A DNA stretch of 5,983 bases from an uncultured Oscillospiraceae bacterium (GTDB lineage: Bacteria > Bacillota > Clostridia > Oscillospirales > Oscillospiraceae), in NCBI GenBank assembly GCA_905236265.1, contig CAJOOV010000259.1, positions 1 to 5,983 on the forward strand. The letters run 5' to 3'. Under the pieces are notes generated by a model that saw only the letters and a program-made list of their open reading frames with translations, did not search any database and was not told where the DNA came from. The number at the start of each line of letters is the position of its first letter. Within the stretch, counting starts at the first letter, position 1. The position numbers and the translations under genes were made by a program. Shown in pieces: positions 3,697 through 5,983 of this stretch.

Positions 3697-5397
3697 AAAA
3701 TCCGAGCCACCCAAGCCATCATGGAGTGCCTGTTGGAGCAGGAGGTGGATACCGTTTTCGGCTATCCCGGCGGTACCATCCTGAACCTCTATGACGAGCT
3801 GTATAACTATCAGGACAAAATCCGGCATATCCTCACCGCCCACGAGCAGGGTGCCTCCCATGCCGCAGACGGCTATGCCAGAGCCACCGGGAAGGTGGGC
3901 GTGTGCTTCGCCACCTCCGGTCCCGGCGCAACCAACCTGACCACCGGCATTGCCACGGCAATGATGGACTCCTCTCCTGTGGTGTTCATCACCTGCAATG
4001 TCTCCGAGCCCCTTCTGGGCAAGGACTCCTTTCAGGAGGTGGACATCACCGGCATCGCCATGCCCATCACCAAGGCCACCTATCTGGTGCGCCGGGCGCA
4101 GGACATCCCCGGCATTATGCGTCAGGCCTTTGCCGTTGCCGCCACGGGCAGACCCGGCCCGGTGCTCATCGACTTTCTGAAAAACGTCACCGACCCGAAG
4201 GAGCTGGTGGACTATGAGTTCATCCCGTGGACGGAGAACCGCACCTGGGGCAGTGTCCGGGAGCTGAGCGAGGTTCACGGGCTGAAGGCTCCTGAGCCTG
4301 ACCACGGGGATGTGGATATTCTGGCGAAGATGATTGACGAGAGCCAGCGCCCCCTGCTCATCTGCGGCGGCGGCGTGGTGCGGGGCAGAGCGGATGCCGA
4401 GTTTCGCACGCTGGCAGAGAAGCTGGACTGCCCGGTGGCAATCACCCTGATGGGCGGCGGCGGCTTCCCCGGCTCCCATCCCCTCTGCTCCGGCATGGTG
4501 GGAATGCACGGCTCCCACGCCTCCAACAAGGCGGTGCATGACTGCGACCTGCTCATCGCCGTGGGCTGCCGCTTCTCCGACCGGGTGGCGCTGAATCCCA
4601 AGACCTTTGCCCAAAACGCCAAAATCGTCCATATCGACATTGACCGGGCGGAGATTGACAAAAACGTGCTCACGGATCATCATATTGTGGGCAATGCCAA
4701 GCGGGTGCTGGAGCTGCTGAACCAGCGGGTGGGGCAGTACCACCATGAGGAATGGAAGCAGAGCATTTTGCCCCTGCGCCAGCCCCAGACCCCGGAGGAC
4801 GAAGAAAAGCTCACCCCCAAGCAGGTGCTGGAGACCATCCGCCGCATGGCACCTCAGGACACCATCGTGGCAACCGATGTGGGACAGCACCAGATGTGGA
4901 GCATCCAGTATTTCCACTTCGACTACCCCGGACAGCTCCTCACCTCCGGCGGCTTCGGCACCATGGGCTTCGGCCTTGGCGCAGCCATCGGGGCAAAGTG
5001 CGCTCACCCGGAGCGTGTGGTGGTTCATACCACCGGAGACGGGTGCTTCCGCATGAACTGCCACGAGCTTGCCACGGTGGAGCACTACGGCCTGCCCATC
5101 ATCACCGTGGTGTTCAATAACGGTACGCTGGGCATGGTGAGACAGTGGCAGAATCTCATCTACCACAAGCGCTTCTCCCAGACCACACTGGACAGAGGCC
5201 CCGACTTTGTGAAGCTGGCTGAGGCCTACGGATTAAAGGGCAGGCGGGTCACCAACCGGCAGGAGATGGAGCAGGCCATGGCCGAGGCGCTCTCCTGCGG
5301 CTGCGGCTACGTCATTGACGCAGTGCTGGACATGGACGAGATGGTGCGTCCCATGGTGCCCGGCGGCGCAGACATCACCAGCTTTTTGCTGAAGTAA
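3694..5397 (+). CDS. ilvB: Acetohydroxyacid synthase large subunit, canonical (copy 2)
   Basis: This is a 567-aa ThDP/FAD-type AHAS catalytic subunit, the normal length for the family. The pyrimidine domain (about 1-165) has FGYPGG (22-27), H50 and catalytic E51, TSGPGATN (74-81) and F113-Q-E-V-D. The central domain (about 205-340) has GMHG with M271-H272, and CRFSDR with R293. The pyrophosphate domain (about 375-540) has DVGQHQMW (395-402), GDG (448-450), NN (475-476) and GMVRQWQ with M481 and W485. The C-terminal PMVPGGAD (553-560) is present. W485, M271 and R293 correspond to E. coli AHAS II W464, M250 and R276, which favour 2-ketobutyrate, so this copy should serve isoleucine as well as valine and leucine. 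It shares local nucleotide blocks with ilvB1, though the proteins are clearly diverged. It lies 25 nt after ilvN1 and 13 nt before its partner ilvN2. Confidence 0.97.
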   Translation: MKIRATQAIMECLLEQEVDTVFGYPGGTILNLYDELYNYQDKIRHILTAHEQGASHAADGYARATGKVGVCFATSGPGATNLTTGIATAMMDSSPVVFITCNVSEPLLGKDSFQEVDITGIAMPITKATYLVRRAQDIPGIMRQAFAVAATGRPGPVLIDFLKNVTDPKELVDYEFIPWTENRTWGSVRELSEVHGLKAPEPDHGDVDILAKMIDESQRPLLICGGGVVRGRADAEFRTLAEKLDCPVAITLMGGGGFPGSHPLCSGMVGMHGSHASNKAVHDCDLLIAVGCRFSDRVALNPKTFAQNAKIVHIDIDRAEIDKNVLTDHHIVGNAKRVLELLNQRVGQYHHEEWKQSILPLRQPQTPEDEEKLTPKQVLETIRRMAPQDTIVATDVGQHQMWSIQYFHFDYPGQLLTSGGFGTMGFGLGAAIGAKCAHPERVVVHTTGDGCFRMNCHELATVEHYGLPIITVVFNNGTLGMVRQWQNLIYHKRFSQTTLDRGPDFVKLAEAYGLKGRRVTNRQEMEQAMAEALSCGCGYVIDAVLDMDEMVRPMVPGGADITSFLLK

Positions 5398-5410
5398 GGG
5401 AGGCGCAGAG

Positions 5411-5977
5411 ATGAAACGGGAATTTGATTCCACCCAGAAGCTCTATACCCTGTCCCTGCTGGTGAAGGATATTCCGGGCGTTTTGTCACAGGTGGCAAGG
5501 CTGTTCTCCCGGAAGGGATACAACATTGAGTCCATCGCCTCCGGCTCCTCCAAGGATCCCGGCGTGACCCGGATTACCATTGTCATCCGGGGAGACGAGC
5601 TGATGATTGACCAGATCGCCGCCCAGTGCCGGAAGCTGCTTCCGGTGCTGGCAGTGAAGGTGCTGGACAACGACACCTCCGTGCAGCGGGAGTTCGCCAT
5701 GATTAAGGTGAGAACCACCGATGTGAATATGCGGGGGGAGATCATCCAGATTTCCGATATTTTCCGGGCGAGCGTCATTGACGTGAGCCGGGATACCCTG
5801 ACGGTGGCTGTCTTCGGCGACGCAGACAAGACCAACGCCCTTTTAGACCTGCTTCGGGAGTTCGAGCTTCTGGAAGTAGTCAGAACCGGTACTATCGCCA
5901 TGGAACGCGGGCGTAGCACAATATACGATGACACAAAACTCAAGGAGGAATACAACTATGGCAAAAATGTACTATGA
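5411..5977 (+). CDS. ilvN: Acetohydroxyacid synthase small (regulatory) subunit, copy 2
   Basis: This is a 188-aa regulatory partner of the copy 2 large subunit. The ACT domain covers about 11-86 (KDIPGVLSQVARLFSRKG, then YNIESIASG). The C-terminal domain covers about 92-167 and ends VVRTGTIAMERG. Relative to copy 1 it has about 9 extra residues at the N-terminus and about 20 at the C-terminus; the tail (168-188) is rich in charged and Tyr residues. At the position of IlvH N11, a valine-site residue, it has D20, while G23 and N38 match G14 and N29. Valine inhibition may therefore differ from copy 1. The ATG is preceded by GGGAGG (5398-5403), 7 nt away. The 3' end overlaps ilvC by 20 nt, and the ilvC ribosome binding site lies within this gene. 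Confidence 0.95.
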   Translation: MKREFDSTQKLYTLSLLVKDIPGVLSQVARLFSRKGYNIESIASGSSKDPGVTRITIVIRGDELMIDQIAAQCRKLLPVLAVKVLDNDTSVQREFAMIKVRTTDVNMRGEIIQISDIFRASVIDVSRDTLTVAVFGDADKTNALLDLLREFELLEVVRTGTIAMERGRSTIYDDTKLKEEYNYGKNVL

Positions 5978-5983
5978 GAAGGA
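5958..5983 (+). CDS. ilvC: Ketol-acid reductoisomerase, first 8 codons (cut by the window edge)
   Basis: ATG at 5958 has AAGGAGG (5942-5948) 9 nt upstream and reads MAKMYYEK before the sequence ends. This is the usual beginning of clostridial IlvC, the NADPH-dependent enzyme that isomerises and reduces acetolactate and acetohydroxybutyrate, the next step after AHAS. The gene starts 20 nt before the ilvN2 stop, in another frame, so its translation may be coupled to ilvN2. The identification rests on eight residues, an excellent ribosome binding site and the operon context. An in-frame ATG at 5967 is a less likely start. Confidence 0.85.

Noticed and set aside
3634..5166. 510-codon open frame on the minus strand opposite ilvB2
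   Set aside because: It lies antisense to a textbook ilvB gene. The product is His/Gly/Ala-rich with no recognisable domain, as expected from an open antisense frame in GC-rich coding DNA.

Overview
The window (about 60% G+C in the coding parts) looks like a chromosomal piece of a strictly anaerobic Clostridia bacterium, plausibly from the high-GC Oscillospiraceae (Flavonifractor/Oscillibacter-like). This placement is inferred from three things: a T-box leader, a rubrerythrin/rubredoxin oxidative-stress cluster, and Gram-positive style ribosome binding sites with GTG and TTG starts. No tRNA, rRNA, CRISPR array or mobile element was seen.

Left part, minus strand (109-1141): a compact operon reads leftward from a strong sigma-A type promoter (TTGACC-17 bp-TATAAT). 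Its genes are a 'reverse' rubrerythrin (rubredoxin domain at the N-terminus), a 64-aa DUF4177-like protein translationally coupled through TGATG, and a 50-aa rubredoxin too short to stand out as an ORF. The likely job is reduction of peroxide or oxygen, with rubredoxin supplying electrons. The rubredoxin has an unusual first knuckle (Cys-X-Cys in place of Cys-X2-Cys). A hairpin spans its stop codon and four copies of a 7-bp tandem repeat follow it.

Middle (1032-1536): a divergent intergenic region with back-to-back promoters, two small dyads and then a complete T-box riboswitch. The specifier codon reads GTC (Val). The antiterminator (with the UGGUACC bulge) and the competing intrinsic terminator can both be drawn base by base.

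Right part, plus strand (1537 to the end): a branched-chain amino acid operon ilvB1-ilvN1-ilvB2-ilvN2-ilvC (ilvC cut by the window edge). Two complete acetohydroxyacid synthase (AHAS) large/small pairs lie in tandem. Pair 2 has a textbook active site. Pair 1 has diverged at the substrate-side positions (Trp to Ile, Met-His to Ala-Phe), suggesting two isozymes with different 2-ketobutyrate/pyruvate preference under one valine-tRNA-sensing switch. IlvC takes the products of both. I see no wholly new system. The AHAS pair with divided specificity is the most interesting signal.
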